Source: Pseudomonas sp. RIT-PI-q
Lineage (GTDB): Bacteria; Pseudomonadota; Gammaproteobacteria; Pseudomonadales; Pseudomonadaceae
DNA length: 64,000 nucleotides
Direction of reading: 5' to 3'
NCBI RefSeq assembly: GCF_001297125.1
Contig: NZ_LHPC01000049.1
Coordinates: 1-64,000, forward strand
The position numbers and the translations under genes are program-made. The notes beneath the pieces are model-generated. The model had not been told where the DNA came from and did no database searches. It saw nothing but the letters and a program-made list of their open reading frames with translations. This document shows positions 51,627-60,497 of the stretch, piece by piece; position 1 is the stretch's first letter; each line of letters begins with the position of its first letter.

Positions 51627-51655
51627 CTTGTTTTTTTCCAAACCAGCCCCCATCT
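51627..51655 (+). promoter_or_regulatory. Candidate heat-shock (sigma-32) promoter of lon
   Basis: CTTGTT at 51627-51632 and CCCCATCT at 51648-51655, 15 bases apart, match the RpoH pattern (CTTGAA-N13-15-CCCCATNT) with two mismatches. The distance to the lon ATG is about 58 bases. Heat induction of lon is established in enterics; the site here is inferred. Confidence 0.55.
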
Positions 51656-51713
51656 TGGTTTCAAGCTTACTTCCATCTGTTTACGGCCTTATGGCCGCCG
51701 TAGAGGCGAAATC

Positions 51714-54110
51714 ATGAAGACAACCATCGAATTGCCTCTCCTGCCATTGCGTGATGTTGTGGTTTATCCGCACATGGTTATCCCGCTGTTCGTGGGGCGC
51801 GAGAAATCCATCGAAGCCCTCGAGGCTGCGATGACGGGCGACAAGCAGATCCTTCTGCTGGCTCAGAGAAACCCTGCTGACGACGATCCCGGTGAAGATG
51901 CACTCTATCGCGTAGGTACAATCGCTACCGTTCTGCAGCTGCTGAAGCTGCCTGACGGCACAGTCAAGGTTTTGGTCGAAGGTGAGCAGCGGGGCGCCGT
52001 GGAGCGCTTCAGCGAAGTGGACGGCCACTGCCGTGCCGAAGTCTCATTGATCGACGAAGTGGATGCGCCTGAGCGCGAGTCGGAAGTGTTTGTCCGCAGC
52101 CTGCTGGCTCAGTTCGAACAATACGTGCAGCTGGGCAAAAAAGTCCCCGCTGAAGTCCTGTCGTCGCTCAACAGCATCGACGAGCCAGGCCGCCTGGTCG
52201 ACACCATGGCCGCACACATGGCCCTGAAGATCGAGCAGAAGCAGGAAATCCTCGAAATCATCGATTTGTCGGCCCGTGTCGAGCACGTCCTGGCGTTGCT
52301 GGATGCCGAGATCGACCTGTTGCAAGTCGAAAAACGCATTCGCGGTCGCGTTAAAAAACAAATGGAGCGCAGCCAGCGCGAGTACTACCTGAATGAGCAG
52401 ATGAAGGCCATTCAGAAAGAACTCGGCGACAGCGACGAAGGCCACAACGAAATCGAAGAGCTGAAAAAGCGCATCGATGCTGCTGGTCTGCCCAAAGATG
52501 CCTTGGCCAAGGCCCAGGGCGAACTGAACAAGCTCAAGCAAATGTCGCCAATGTCCGCGGAAGCGACGGTGGTGCGTTCGTATATCGACTGGTTGGTCCA
52601 GGTGCCGTGGAAAGCTCAGAGCAAAGTCCGTCTGGACCTTGCGCGCGCTGAAGACATTCTCGACGCCGACCATTACGGTCTGGAAGAAGTCAAAGAGCGG
52701 ATTCTCGAATACCTCGCCGTGCAAAAGCGCGTGAAGAAGATTCGTGGTCCGGTGTTGTGCCTGGTCGGTCCTCCTGGGGTGGGTAAAACCTCGCTGGCGG
52801 AGTCGATTGCTCACGCTACCAACCGTAAATTCGTGCGCATGGCCCTCGGCGGTGTACGCGATGAAGCGGAAATTCGTGGTCATCGCCGTACTTATATCGG
52901 TTCGATGCCAGGAAGATTGATTCAAAAGATGACAAAGGTGGGCGTTCGCAACCCGCTGTTCCTGCTCGATGAAATCGACAAAATGGGCAGCGACATGCGT
53001 GGCGATCCGGCGTCGGCGTTGCTGGAAGTGCTCGATCCTGAGCAAAACCACAACTTCAACGATCACTATCTGGAAGTCGACTACGACCTGTCCGATGTGA
53101 TGTTCCTTTGCACCTCCAACTCCATGAACATTCCTCCGGCGCTGCTGGACCGGATGGAAGTGATTCGTCTGCCGGGCTACACCGAAGACGAGAAGATCAA
53201 CATCGCGGTCAAGTACCTTTCGCCGAAGCAGATTACTGCCAACGGCTTGAAGAAAGGCGAGCTGGAATTCGAGGCCGAGGCGATCCGCGACATTATCCGC
53301 TACTACACCCGCGAAGCCGGTGTACGTGGGCTGGAGCGCCAGATTGCCAAGGTTTGCCGCAAGGCGGTCAAAGAGCATGCCATGGAAAAACGCTTCTCGG
53401 TGAAGGTCACGGCCGACATGCTGGAGCACTTCCTGGGTGTGCGTAAATTCCGCTACGGCCTGGCTGAATCGCAGGATCAGATCGGTCAGGTGACTGGCCT
53501 GGCGTGGACTCAGGTGGGCGGTGAATTGCTGACCATTGAAGCCGCCGTCGTACCGGGTAAAGGCCAACTGATCAAGACCGGTTCCCTGGGTGACGTGATG
53601 GTCGAATCGATCACCGCAGCCCTGACTGTTGTCCGTAGCCGCGCGAAGAGCCTGGGCATTCCCCTGGACTTCCACGAGAAGCGTGACACGCACATCCACA
53701 TGCCGGAAGGGGCAACCCCGAAGGACGGCCCTAGCGCTGGTGTAGGCATGTGCACGGCTCTGGTGTCGGCATTGACCGGGATCCCGGTACGTGCGGACGT
53801 CGCCATGACGGGCGAAATCACCCTGCGTGGCCAGGTGCTGGCGATTGGTGGCTTGAAAGAAAAACTGCTCGCGGCTCACCGTGGCGGAATCAAGACAGTG
53901 ATCATTCCTGAAGAGAACGTACGCGATCTGAAGGAAATTCCTGACAATATCAAGCAAGATCTGCAGATTAAACCGGTTAAATGGATTGACGAGGTCCTGC
54001 AAATTGCGCTGCAATACGCGCCGGAGCCGCTACCTGATGTGGTTCCCGAGATAGTTGCAAAGGATGAAAAACGCGAGTCTGACTCTAAGGAAAGAATTAG
54101 CACGCATTAG
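51714..54110 (+). CDS. lon: ATP-dependent protease Lon
   Basis: A cytosolic AAA+ serine protease that degrades misfolded and regulatory proteins. 798 residues. The N-terminal substrate domain is about 1-300. Walker A is GPPGVGKTSLAESIA, Walker B is FLLDEIDKM, and the proteolytic Ser-Lys dyad is in PKDGPSAGVGMCTA and QVLAIGGLKEKLLAA. The start is ATG 51714 (GAGGCGAAATC upstream); the longer upstream frame has no family similarity. The C-terminal tail is short and charged. Confidence 0.98.
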   Translation: MKTTIELPLLPLRDVVVYPHMVIPLFVGREKSIEALEAAMTGDKQILLLAQRNPADDDPGEDALYRVGTIATVLQLLKLPDGTVKVLVEGEQRGAVERFSEVDGHCRAEVSLIDEVDAPERESEVFVRSLLAQFEQYVQLGKKVPAEVLSSLNSIDEPGRLVDTMAAHMALKIEQKQEILEIIDLSARVEHVLALLDAEIDLLQVEKRIRGRVKKQMERSQREYYLNEQMKAIQKELGDSDEGHNEIEELKKRIDAAGLPKDALAKAQGELNKLKQMSPMSAEATVVRSYIDWLVQVPWKAQSKVRLDLARAEDILDADHYGLEEVKERILEYLAVQKRVKKIRGPVLCLVGPPGVGKTSLAESIAHATNRKFVRMALGGVRDEAEIRGHRRTYIGSMPGRLIQKMTKVGVRNPLFLLDEIDKMGSDMRGDPASALLEVLDPEQNHNFNDHYLEVDYDLSDVMFLCTSNSMNIPPALLDRMEVIRLPGYTEDEKINIAVKYLSPKQITANGLKKGELEFEAEAIRDIIRYYTREAGVRGLERQIAKVCRKAVKEHAMEKRFSVKVTADMLEHFLGVRKFRYGLAESQDQIGQVTGLAWTQVGGELLTIEAAVVPGKGQLIKTGSLGDVMVESITAALTVVRSRAKSLGIPLDFHEKRDTHIHMPEGATPKDGPSAGVGMCTALVSALTGIPVRADVAMTGEITLRGQVLAIGGLKEKLLAAHRGGIKTVIIPEENVRDLKEIPDNIKQDLQIKPVKWIDEVLQIALQYAPEPLPDVVPEIVAKDEKRESDSKERISTH

Positions 54111-54133
54111 TACGTATTTGCCTGGGGGGCTTG

Positions 54134-54163
54134 TTGACAGCTTTTTAGAGCCCTTGTTATAAA
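54134..54163 (+). promoter_or_regulatory. hupB promoter (sigma-70 type)
   Basis: TTGACA at 54134-54139 and TATAAA at 54158-54163 with an 18-base spacer, about 95 bases before the hupB GTG. Near-consensus, consistent with an abundant protein. Confidence 0.85.
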
Positions 54164-54257
54164 GCGGCTCTTAAGTGTCTGTAGGCCATTCAGCACTCGT
54201 TTTTGCTTTCACCAAAAAACTTAGAATCATACTCAAATAGATATAAGGGGACTTAGA

Positions 54258-54530
54258 GTGAACAAGTCGGAACTGATTGATGCTATCGCTGCATCCGCTG
54301 ATATCCCGAAAGCTGCTGCTGGCCGTGCGCTGGACGCTGTAATCGAATCCGTCACTGGCGCTCTCAAGGCTGGCGACTCTGTTGTTCTGGTTGGTTTCGG
54401 TACTTTCTCCGTCACTGATCGTCCAGCTCGCATTGGTCGTAACCCACAGACCGGTAAGTCGCTGGAAATCGCAGCTGCTAAAAAACCAGGTTTCAAAGCC
54501 GGTAAAGCACTGAAAGAAGCTGTCAACTAA
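54258..54530 (+). CDS. hupB: DNA-binding protein HU-beta
   Basis: A nucleoid-associated dimeric protein of 90 residues that bends DNA. It has the HU signature GFGTFSVTDRPARIGRNPQT (about 46-65), whose beta-ribbon arms with the Asn-Pro tip intercalate DNA, and a helical N-terminus MNKSELIDAIAASADI. It begins with GTG at 54258 (AAGGGGACTTAGA upstream). Usual location after lon. Confidence 0.98.
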   Translation: MNKSELIDAIAASADIPKAAAGRALDAVIESVTGALKAGDSVVLVGFGTFSVTDRPARIGRNPQTGKSLEIAAAKKPGFKAGKALKEAVN

Positions 54531-54583
54531 GTTCGATTCAGGTTTTTGCCTATCCGGGTCGGGGTCATGCCTGACCTGGCAGC

Positions 54584-54661
54584 GGAGCGGTAGTCCAGTC
54601 GGCAAATTGCCGGTCCGAGACACCGAGGCTCGCAAGTTCGAGTCATCGGTCCGCTCCGCCA
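54584..54661 (+). pseudogene. Decayed tRNA-Asp-like sequence
   Basis: 78 bases that keep a perfect acceptor stem (GGAGCGG/CCGCTCC), GCCA end, the start of the D arm (TAGTCCAGTCGG) and the T-loop TTCGAGTC of tRNA-Asp, but are altered between. The anticodon loop would read CCGAGAC (anticodon GAG, not GTC) with C instead of U at position 33, the anticodon stem has one mismatch, and the T stem (GCAAG against CATCG) does not pair. It is therefore not a functional tRNA-Asp. It is followed by its own terminator. Confidence 0.75.
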
Positions 54662-54669
54662 GTTACGAG

Positions 54670-54696
54670 AAGGCGCATCCTCGGATGCGCCTTTCT
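54670..54696 (+). terminator. Rho-independent terminator after the tRNA-like sequence
   Basis: AAGGCGCATCC-tc-GGATGCGCCTTTCTT, a 9-11 bp stem and T-rich tail. It would end hupB read-through transcripts that include the tRNA-like RNA. Confidence 0.88.
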
Positions 54697-54763
54697 TCTA
54701 TCCGGATTCTACCCACGCTCCACGGTTGCCTAATTTTGAAGTTCAACCGTTTCTGGGGGACGC

Positions 54764-56635
54764 ATGCTGCAGAATATCAGGGACAATTCACAAGGCTGGA
54801 TTGCCAAGACCATCATCGGGGTCATCGTCGCACTGATGGCTTTGACCGGTTTCGACGCCATTTTCAAGGCCACCACGCACAGCAATGATGCGGCCAAGGT
54901 CAATGGTGAAGAAATCAGCCAGAACGAGCTGAGCCAGGCGGTCGATATGCAACGCCGTCAGCTCATGCAACAGCTGGGCAAGGATTTCGATGCTTCCTTG
55001 CTCGACGAAAAAATGCTGCGCGAATCGGCCCTCAAGGGCTTGATCGATCGCAAGCTGCTGCTGCAAGGCGCAGAAAACTCGAAATTCGCTTTCTCCGAAG
55101 CTGCTTTGGACCAGGTGATCCTGCAGACGCCTGAATTCCAGGTTGATGGCAAGTTCAGTCCTGAGCGTTTCGACCAGGTTATTCGCCAACTTGGCTACAG
55201 CCGTATGCAATTCCGCCAGATGCTGGCTCAGGAAATGTTGATCGGTCAGCTGCGCGCAGGGCTGGCAGGTAGTGGTTTTGTCACCGATGCACAGGTGCTG
55301 GCATTTGCCCGTCTGGAAAAACAGACGCGCGATTTCGCTTCCCTGAACGTCAAGGCTGACCCGGCGGCTGTGAAGCTGACCGACGAAGAGGTCAAGGCCT
55401 ACTACGACGAACACGCCAAGGAATTCATGACGCCGGATCAGGTGGTCATCGATTACCTCGAGTTGAAGAAGGCTTCCTTCTTCGATCAGGTCAGCGTCAA
55501 GGACGAAGACCTGCAGGCCGCGTATCAGAAAGAAACCGCGAACCTGTCCGAACAACGTCGGGCTGCGCACATTCTGATCGAAGTGAATGACAAGATGACC
55601 GAGGCGCAAGCCAAGGCCAAGATCGAAGAGATCCAGGCGCGTCTGGCCAAAGGCGAGAAGTTCGAGGCTCTGGCCAAGGAATTCTCCCAGGATCCAGGTT
55701 CGGCGAACAACGGCGGTGACCTCGGCTACGCAGGTCCTGGCGTTTACGATCCAGCCTTCGAAAAAGTCCTGTATTCGTTGGCCAAGGATCAAGTCTCGGA
55801 GCCGGTTCGCACTGACTTCGGTTTCCACCTGATCAAGCTGTTGGGCGTGGAGGCACCTGAAGTGCCGACATTCGCCAGCCTGAAAGACAAGCTGACCCGT
55901 GAGCTGAAAACCCAGCAGGTCGAGCAACGTTTCGTCGAGGCAACCAAGCAATTGGAAGACTCGTCGTTCGAAGCCTCCGATCTGGCCCAGCCGGCGCAGG
56001 ACCTGAAGCTGACTGTGCACACCTCCAAGCCGTTCGGCCGTGAAGGTGGCGAAGGTGTCGCGGCCAACCGTGCCGTGGTCACTGCTGCGTTCAGTCCTGA
56101 AGTGCTGGATGAGGGTGCCAACAGCACCGCCATCGAGCTCGATCCGGAAACCGTGATCGTGCTGCGCGCCAAGGAACACCTGAAGCCTGCGCAACTGCCG
56201 CTCGAAAGCATTGCTGCCAGCATTCGTGTGCAATTGGCCAAGGAGCACGCCAGTGCTGATGCCAAGACCAAGGCTGAACAGCTGATTGTCAGCCTGCGTG
56301 AAGGCAAGACACCGCTGGACAAGGCCATCGACGGTCAGAACTGGAAAGTGATCCAGGCAGCCACTCGTGGCCAGGAAGGGGTTGACCCAACCGTGCTGCA
56401 AGCCTTGTTCCGCATGCCGAAGCCGGCAGCCAAGGACAAGCCGACCTTCAGCAGCGTGACCCTGGCCGATGGTAGCCTGGTGATCGTGCGACTGAACGGC
56501 GTGAACGAAGCTGCCGCGCCGACCGAAGAAGAGAAGGCTCAATACCGCCGCTTCCTCGCCTCGCGCATTGGCCAGCAAGACTTTGCGGCTTACCGCAAGC
56601 AGCTGGAAAGCCAGGCTGAGATCAAGCGTTACTGA
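54764..56635 (+). CDS. ppiD: Periplasmic folding chaperone PpiD (SurA_N/rotamase)
   Basis: An inner-membrane-anchored periplasmic chaperone of 623 residues. One N-terminal membrane helix (about 12-34, WIAKTIIGVIVALMALTGF) is followed by a SurA-like N-terminal chaperone domain. The parvulin domain is about 260-360 (RRAAHILIEVNDK, FSQDPGSANNGGDLG, FGFHLIKL) and a second, degenerate parvulin-like segment follows. It works at the Sec translocon exit on outer-membrane protein precursors. Followed by a terminator. Confidence 0.96.
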   Translation: MLQNIRDNSQGWIAKTIIGVIVALMALTGFDAIFKATTHSNDAAKVNGEEISQNELSQAVDMQRRQLMQQLGKDFDASLLDEKMLRESALKGLIDRKLLLQGAENSKFAFSEAALDQVILQTPEFQVDGKFSPERFDQVIRQLGYSRMQFRQMLAQEMLIGQLRAGLAGSGFVTDAQVLAFARLEKQTRDFASLNVKADPAAVKLTDEEVKAYYDEHAKEFMTPDQVVIDYLELKKASFFDQVSVKDEDLQAAYQKETANLSEQRRAAHILIEVNDKMTEAQAKAKIEEIQARLAKGEKFEALAKEFSQDPGSANNGGDLGYAGPGVYDPAFEKVLYSLAKDQVSEPVRTDFGFHLIKLLGVEAPEVPTFASLKDKLTRELKTQQVEQRFVEATKQLEDSSFEASDLAQPAQDLKLTVHTSKPFGREGGEGVAANRAVVTAAFSPEVLDEGANSTAIELDPETVIVLRAKEHLKPAQLPLESIAASIRVQLAKEHASADAKTKAEQLIVSLREGKTPLDKAIDGQNWKVIQAATRGQEGVDPTVLQALFRMPKPAAKDKPTFSSVTLADGSLVIVRLNGVNEAAAPTEEEKAQYRRFLASRIGQQDFAAYRKQLESQAEIKRY

Positions 56636-56663
56636 TGCCTGACTGAGTTTCGCGCGACACAAA

Positions 56664-56693
56664 GACCCCGGCCGAAAGGCTGGGGTTTTTTTA
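56664..56693 (+). terminator. Rho-independent terminator of ppiD
   Basis: ACCCCGGCC-gaaa-GGCTGGGGTTTTTTT: an 8-9 bp stem with GAAA tetraloop and seven T, 28 bases after the stop codon. Confidence 0.95.
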
Positions 56694-56700
56694 TGGCGCA

Positions 56701-56782
56701 ATCAAAAGATCGCAGCCTTCGGCAGCGCCTACAGGAACATGCGTACACCTGCAGGCGCTGCCGAAGGCTGCGATCTTTTGAC
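56701..56782. repeat. AAAAGATCGCAGCC inverted repeat (REP-related), copy 3
   Basis: Arms AAAAGATCGCAGCCTTCGGC and GCCGAAGGCTGCGATCTTTT, extended by AGCGCCTACAGG and CCTGCAGGCGCT, about 20 bases apart. Closest to copy 1 at 34371. Confidence 0.92.
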
Positions 56783-56926
56783 CTTTGCTTTGTTTTTAAC
56801 GCCCCGCGACTTTTTCTGCATATGCGAGGTCAACACTTCTGTAACCGTTTTAAGACACAATCGATGCTCCGCTAAGCATCGATCTGTTGCACAATACGCC
56901 CCGAACCGTTTTCCTCAGGATGTTCA

Positions 56927-57763
56927 ATGTTTAAATCATTTCCCATGCGGGTTGTCGGGCTGGCGCTGGTGCTGGCCGCTGCGGCCGGTTGCTCGTCGAA
57001 GAAAGCCGCCATCTATGAGCATGAGAACTTCGACGACTCTGGAACGTTTTCCCGTAATTATCCGGTGACTGATGCGCAAACCTGCGAAGCCGCCCGTCGG
57101 GCGTTGCTCAGCCAGGGCTACATCATCACCAGCAGCGATCCGAAACTGGTTAGCGGCCACAAGAGCTTCCAGCAGACCGGCGATACGCACATGGAGATCA
57201 GCTTCAGTGTGGTCTGTGCCGATGATGGCACCGAGGGCCACCACGCGACCATGTTCGCCAACGCCCTGCAGGACCGTTATGCGCTGAAGAAGACCAACAA
57301 CTCCGCCAGCCTCGGTGTGGGTGTGTTGGGCTCGGTGTCGATGCCGATCGGCTCGTCCGACGACTCGATGGTCAAGGTTGCCAGCGAAACCGTATCGTCC
57401 TCCAAGTTCTACGAGCGTTTCTTCACCCTGGTCGAGCTGTTCCTGCCGCCGGAAGCGAAGAAGGCCGCGCACATCGTCGAAAAACCCAAAACCGACCTGG
57501 GCGTGCCTGAAGCCAAGGTCGCACCGGCTCCGTTGGCGCCGACCCCGGCACCCGCGGCTGAGCCTGCCCCGGCCCCGGCCGCTGAGCCCACTCCGGCGCC
57601 CGCTGCTTCGGAACCGGTAGCTCCGCCGCCTGAAGCCGCGCCAATTGCGCCGACCGAGCACAGCGAACCTTCGTCGTCCGCGGAAACCGTCACTCCACCG
57701 GCAGAGTCGACCTTGCCTCCACCGACCGAGCCGATTCCAGCCATGCCTGTCTCCAGCCACTAA
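56927..57763 (+). CDS. DUF2242 lipoprotein with Pro/Ala-rich tail
   Basis: 278 residues. The lipoprotein signal ends LAAAAGC (lipobox). The DUF2242 domain is about 25-185 (YEHENFDDSGTFSRNYPVTD, HATMFANALQDRYALKKTNN). The tail from about 200 on is almost entirely Ala, Pro, Glu and Ser (PAPAAEPAPAPAAEPTPAPA). The tail would be extended and may span periplasm or peptidoglycan. Function unknown. An 8-bp stem without T tract (GGGATCGG...CCGATCCC, 57781-57808) follows. Confidence 0.9.
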   Translation: MFKSFPMRVVGLALVLAAAAGCSSKKAAIYEHENFDDSGTFSRNYPVTDAQTCEAARRALLSQGYIITSSDPKLVSGHKSFQQTGDTHMEISFSVVCADDGTEGHHATMFANALQDRYALKKTNNSASLGVGVLGSVSMPIGSSDDSMVKVASETVSSSKFYERFFTLVELFLPPEAKKAAHIVEKPKTDLGVPEAKVAPAPLAPTPAPAAEPAPAPAAEPTPAPAASEPVAPPPEAAPIAPTEHSEPSSSAETVTPPAESTLPPPTEPIPAMPVSSH

Positions 57764-58025
57764 TCTGCCTCTGGCATTACGGGATCGGGTCAGACGACAC
57801 CGATCCCGCCGTGGCTTTCAAAATTGATTCACGTCAAACCAGGTCGTTGTCCTACAGCCTGTATCGAAAAAATCCTGTGATAAATTCCTGACCGCCTGCT
57901 ACGTTTTATTAAGTAGCCGCTGAGTGTCGTGCCTGCGTCATTTTTCTTTCACGTGGGCACTTTATGCTCAAGGCGCTGGTCATTTATTCAGGCATTTTTT
58001 TTAAACAAGCGTGGGGGGATTTGAA

Positions 58026-58112
58026 ATGGACGAATATCAGGAAGAGTTGCTCGAGTATCAGGCGTTTGAACTCGACCCGCTGGAACCTGCCGAAGACGCT
58101 ACCGAGCTGTAA
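58026..58112 (+). CDS. Very small acidic protein, 28 residues
   Basis: ATG 58026 to TAA 58112 encodes an acidic peptide (MDEYQEELLEYQAFELDPLE then PAEDATEL) with 11 Glu/Asp and no basic residues. A GGGGGATTTGAA leader provides a possible ribosome binding site. Codon choice is Pseudomonas-like, and the frame fills the space exactly up to 3 bases before the convergent AraC-gene stop. I recall similar tiny peptides in other Pseudomonas but cannot verify. Function unknown. Confidence 0.6.
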   Translation: MDEYQEELLEYQAFELDPLEPAEDATEL

Positions 58113-58115
58113 GCG

Positions 58116-59156
58116 TCAGGCGGTTTGGCGATGACTGCGGCGAAACTCGCCGGGTGTCTGGCCATTCCAGCGTTTGAAGGCCCGTTGAAACGCTTCGGCT
58201 GAGGCAAAGCCCAGCAGGTAGGCGATTTCTCCGAACGCCAGTTCCGTATCGCGTATGTAGGTCATGGCCAGGTCGCGACGCGTGTCGTTGAGAATCGCGC
58301 GATATTGCGTGCCTTCTTCGGCGAGTTTGCGACGCAAGGTCCAGGTGGGCAGCTTCAAGCGTGCCGCCACTTCTTCCAGGTCGGGCTCCCGGCCACCATT
58401 GAGCAACGGCCCCAGCAGCGCAATGATGCGTTCGCGCAGACTGCGGGTGCGTGTCAGTTGCTCCAGTTCCCGTTCACACAACTGCAGCAAGTGCCGCCAG
58501 GTACTCGGGCAATGCTGCGGGTTGCGTTGGGCGAGGCCGGCCAGGCTCAAGCGCAGTTGATTGTGCTCGGCGCCGAACTGGATCGGGCAATCACCCAGAA
58601 CGGCATAAGCCTCACGGTAATCCGGTGCTTCGAACTCAATCTCGATCCGTTCCGCGCGCAACGGGGTAGGGCTCAGGCTGGACAATTGCTGCAACCAGCC
58701 GGAAATGATCGAATCCACCACGAAGCGGTTGTAGGCGTTGTAAGGGCTGATGGAATAGAACCGCAGCCACGCCCCTTGAGCGTCTTCGTGAAAGCTCGAC
58801 TGACCGCGATAGTTGGAGCCGTACAAGGCTTCGAAGCGAATCAGGCAGCGCGCCGCTTCTCGCACCGTCGGCGCCTGCGCGGCGGTGACCCCGGCCAGGC
58901 CAGCCTGGCTCAGGCGGCTGAGCTGGCCCATGCGCAAACCCAATGCCGGGTCGTTGGTCAGCGCAATGGCGCCGTGGCCCAGGCGCATGTAGCGCGGGAT
59001 CGACAGCCTTGCGCCCGCTTCGCCAAGGCGTGCCGCGTCGAGACCGTATTGTTCAAGCAATGGCTGCGGGTCTGCACCCTGGCTGCGCACGGCGTCTGCC
59101 AGGCTATGAACAAAGCCCACTGACAGATCGCCGAGCCGCATCGGCTGCGGTTTCAT
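58116..59156 (-). CDS. AraC-family regulator (Arabinose_bd/OruR type)
   Basis: 346 residues. The N-terminal sensing domain belongs to the Arabinose_bd family (about 20-205). The C-terminal double helix-turn-helix is about 245-340 (LEEVAARLKLPTWTLRRKLA; FGEIAYLLGFASAEAFQRAF; KRWNGQTPGEFR). Such regulators often control adjacent catabolic genes. It shares its strand with the nitrilase-fold gene just upstream (3 bases between), so they form a unit. The effector is unknown. Confidence 0.92.
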   Translation of the reverse strand: MKPQPMRLGDLSVGFVHSLADAVRSQGADPQPLLEQYGLDAARLGEAGARLSIPRYMRLGHGAIALTNDPALGLRMGQLSRLSQAGLAGVTAAQAPTVREAARCLIRFEALYGSNYRGQSSFHEDAQGAWLRFYSISPYNAYNRFVVDSIISGWLQQLSSLSPTPLRAERIEIEFEAPDYREAYAVLGDCPIQFGAEHNQLRLSLAGLAQRNPQHCPSTWRHLLQLCERELEQLTRTRSLRERIIALLGPLLNGGREPDLEEVAARLKLPTWTLRRKLAEEGTQYRAILNDTRRDLAMTYIRDTELAFGEIAYLLGFASAEAFQRAFKRWNGQTPGEFRRSHRQTA

Positions 59157-59159
59157 CGC

Positions 59160-60290
59160 TTACAACCAGAGGTTCAGCAGGCGCGCGCCACGGGCATTGC
59201 CGTCGGCGAATTGCTGCCCGTTGCTGCTGAGAAAGCTTTGACCGGCGCTGCCCTGATCCCAGAATTGACCGCGCAGGAATACGCTCATGCCGGCGGTTGC
59301 CTGACTGCTGGGCGGTTGCGCGGTGAGGGTCAGGCGGTGCCAGGCCTGGCCTTCGCTGAGTTCGTCGGCCTTGAGGCTGACCGAGCCAGGCGTCGACAAC
59401 CCCTTGTAACCGCGCCACGGTTTATCCCAGGTGCCGCGCCCGATGACAAAGGCCGGGACCGCGACGAACTGCGCGCCCTGAGCGTCGAGCTTGCGATAGT
59501 TGTCTGGATACCAGCTGTCGCTGCCGATCAGGATGCCGAGGCGTCCGGCCGGGGTGTCGACCACGCTGAGGGTATGCTCGCCATTAGCCGCGATGACCTC
59601 ATGCTCAGCGAAGATTGGATGCATCTGACGCTGAGGCTGGCCGAGCGGCAGCCCGTCGCGGCCGAACACCACGCTGCTGTTGTACAGCGCGCCACGGCCG
59701 ATTTTCAGGGCGCCGTCAATGATGCTGGGGTCAGGGAGCACGATGGAACCGGCCACCAGCGTCACGTTGAATTCCTTCGCCAGACCGCCGAACAGCGCCT
59801 GGTAATCCTTGGCCATGCCCTTGGCCTTCATGCGCAGGTGGGCGTCGTCCAGGCGGCTGTCACCCTTGGCATTGATCAGGGCGCGGAGGAACTTCAAGGG
59901 GTTGCTCACAGCCAGCCAGTTCATGGCTTCCTTGAGCGTGGTGGCTTGGTAAAGCTCATCTTTCTCACCGCTGACCATCAGCCACGTGCCGATATGCTCG
60001 GGCAGTACGACGATGGTTTTTTCATTCAGCAGGCCCTGGTCCCGGGCTTTCTGCAAATAGGCCGCGAGCTTGCGATGCAGGCGTTCGGGGCTTTGGTAGT
60101 CAGTGGGAAACAGCTCGGGCTGGATGCCCAGCAAATTGCCGCGATCGGCGGGCGTGCCTTGATCGACCGCGAGATTGATTCGCAGGTCCGACAGGTAATG
60201 ACCCACCGGACGATCCGCGGCCCACATGGCGTAGGTCGTGAGGGCGGCGATCAACGCCATGGAAAAGGTCAGGTACAGAAGTTTGCGCAT
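59160..60290 (-). CDS. Nitrilase-superfamily membrane-anchored protein lacking catalytic Cys and Lys
   Basis: 376 residues. One N-terminal membrane helix or uncleaved signal (LLYLTFSMALIAALTTYAMW) precedes a C-N hydrolase fold. The catalytic Glu is present (VLPEHIGTW), but the Lys of the usual RK-x-HP segment is Gln (QPQRQMHPIF). The Cys expected in the IC-x-D elbow is Gly (LGILIGSDSWYP). It is thus probably inactive as an amidase and may bind a ligand in the periplasm. It is coupled to an AraC-type gene. The family fold is clear; the residue mapping is by eye. Confidence 0.8.
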   Translation of the reverse strand: MRKLLYLTFSMALIAALTTYAMWAADRPVGHYLSDLRINLAVDQGTPADRGNLLGIQPELFPTDYQSPERLHRKLAAYLQKARDQGLLNEKTIVVLPEHIGTWLMVSGEKDELYQATTLKEAMNWLAVSNPLKFLRALINAKGDSRLDDAHLRMKAKGMAKDYQALFGGLAKEFNVTLVAGSIVLPDPSIIDGALKIGRGALYNSSVVFGRDGLPLGQPQRQMHPIFAEHEVIAANGEHTLSVVDTPAGRLGILIGSDSWYPDNYRKLDAQGAQFVAVPAFVIGRGTWDKPWRGYKGLSTPGSVSLKADELSEGQAWHRLTLTAQPPSSQATAGMSVFLRGQFWDQGSAGQSFLSSNGQQFADGNARGARLLNLWL

Positions 60291-60497
60291 GGGAAAACAA
60301 TCAACAGCCGTGTGCAGGGTTCGCCGACTAGGGTAGGGCCCATACCGGCGCTTGCCAAGGGCTGCTGCGCATTTGGATCAATAAGTTGTCAGTTACGGTC
60401 ATTGAGCGACGTCGGGAGTGCTCATAGTCTGTTGCACATGAGAGGGGCGCCAAAGAGCGCCCACATTTTTCCGTGATCGCTCGTTGTGGAGTTACCG

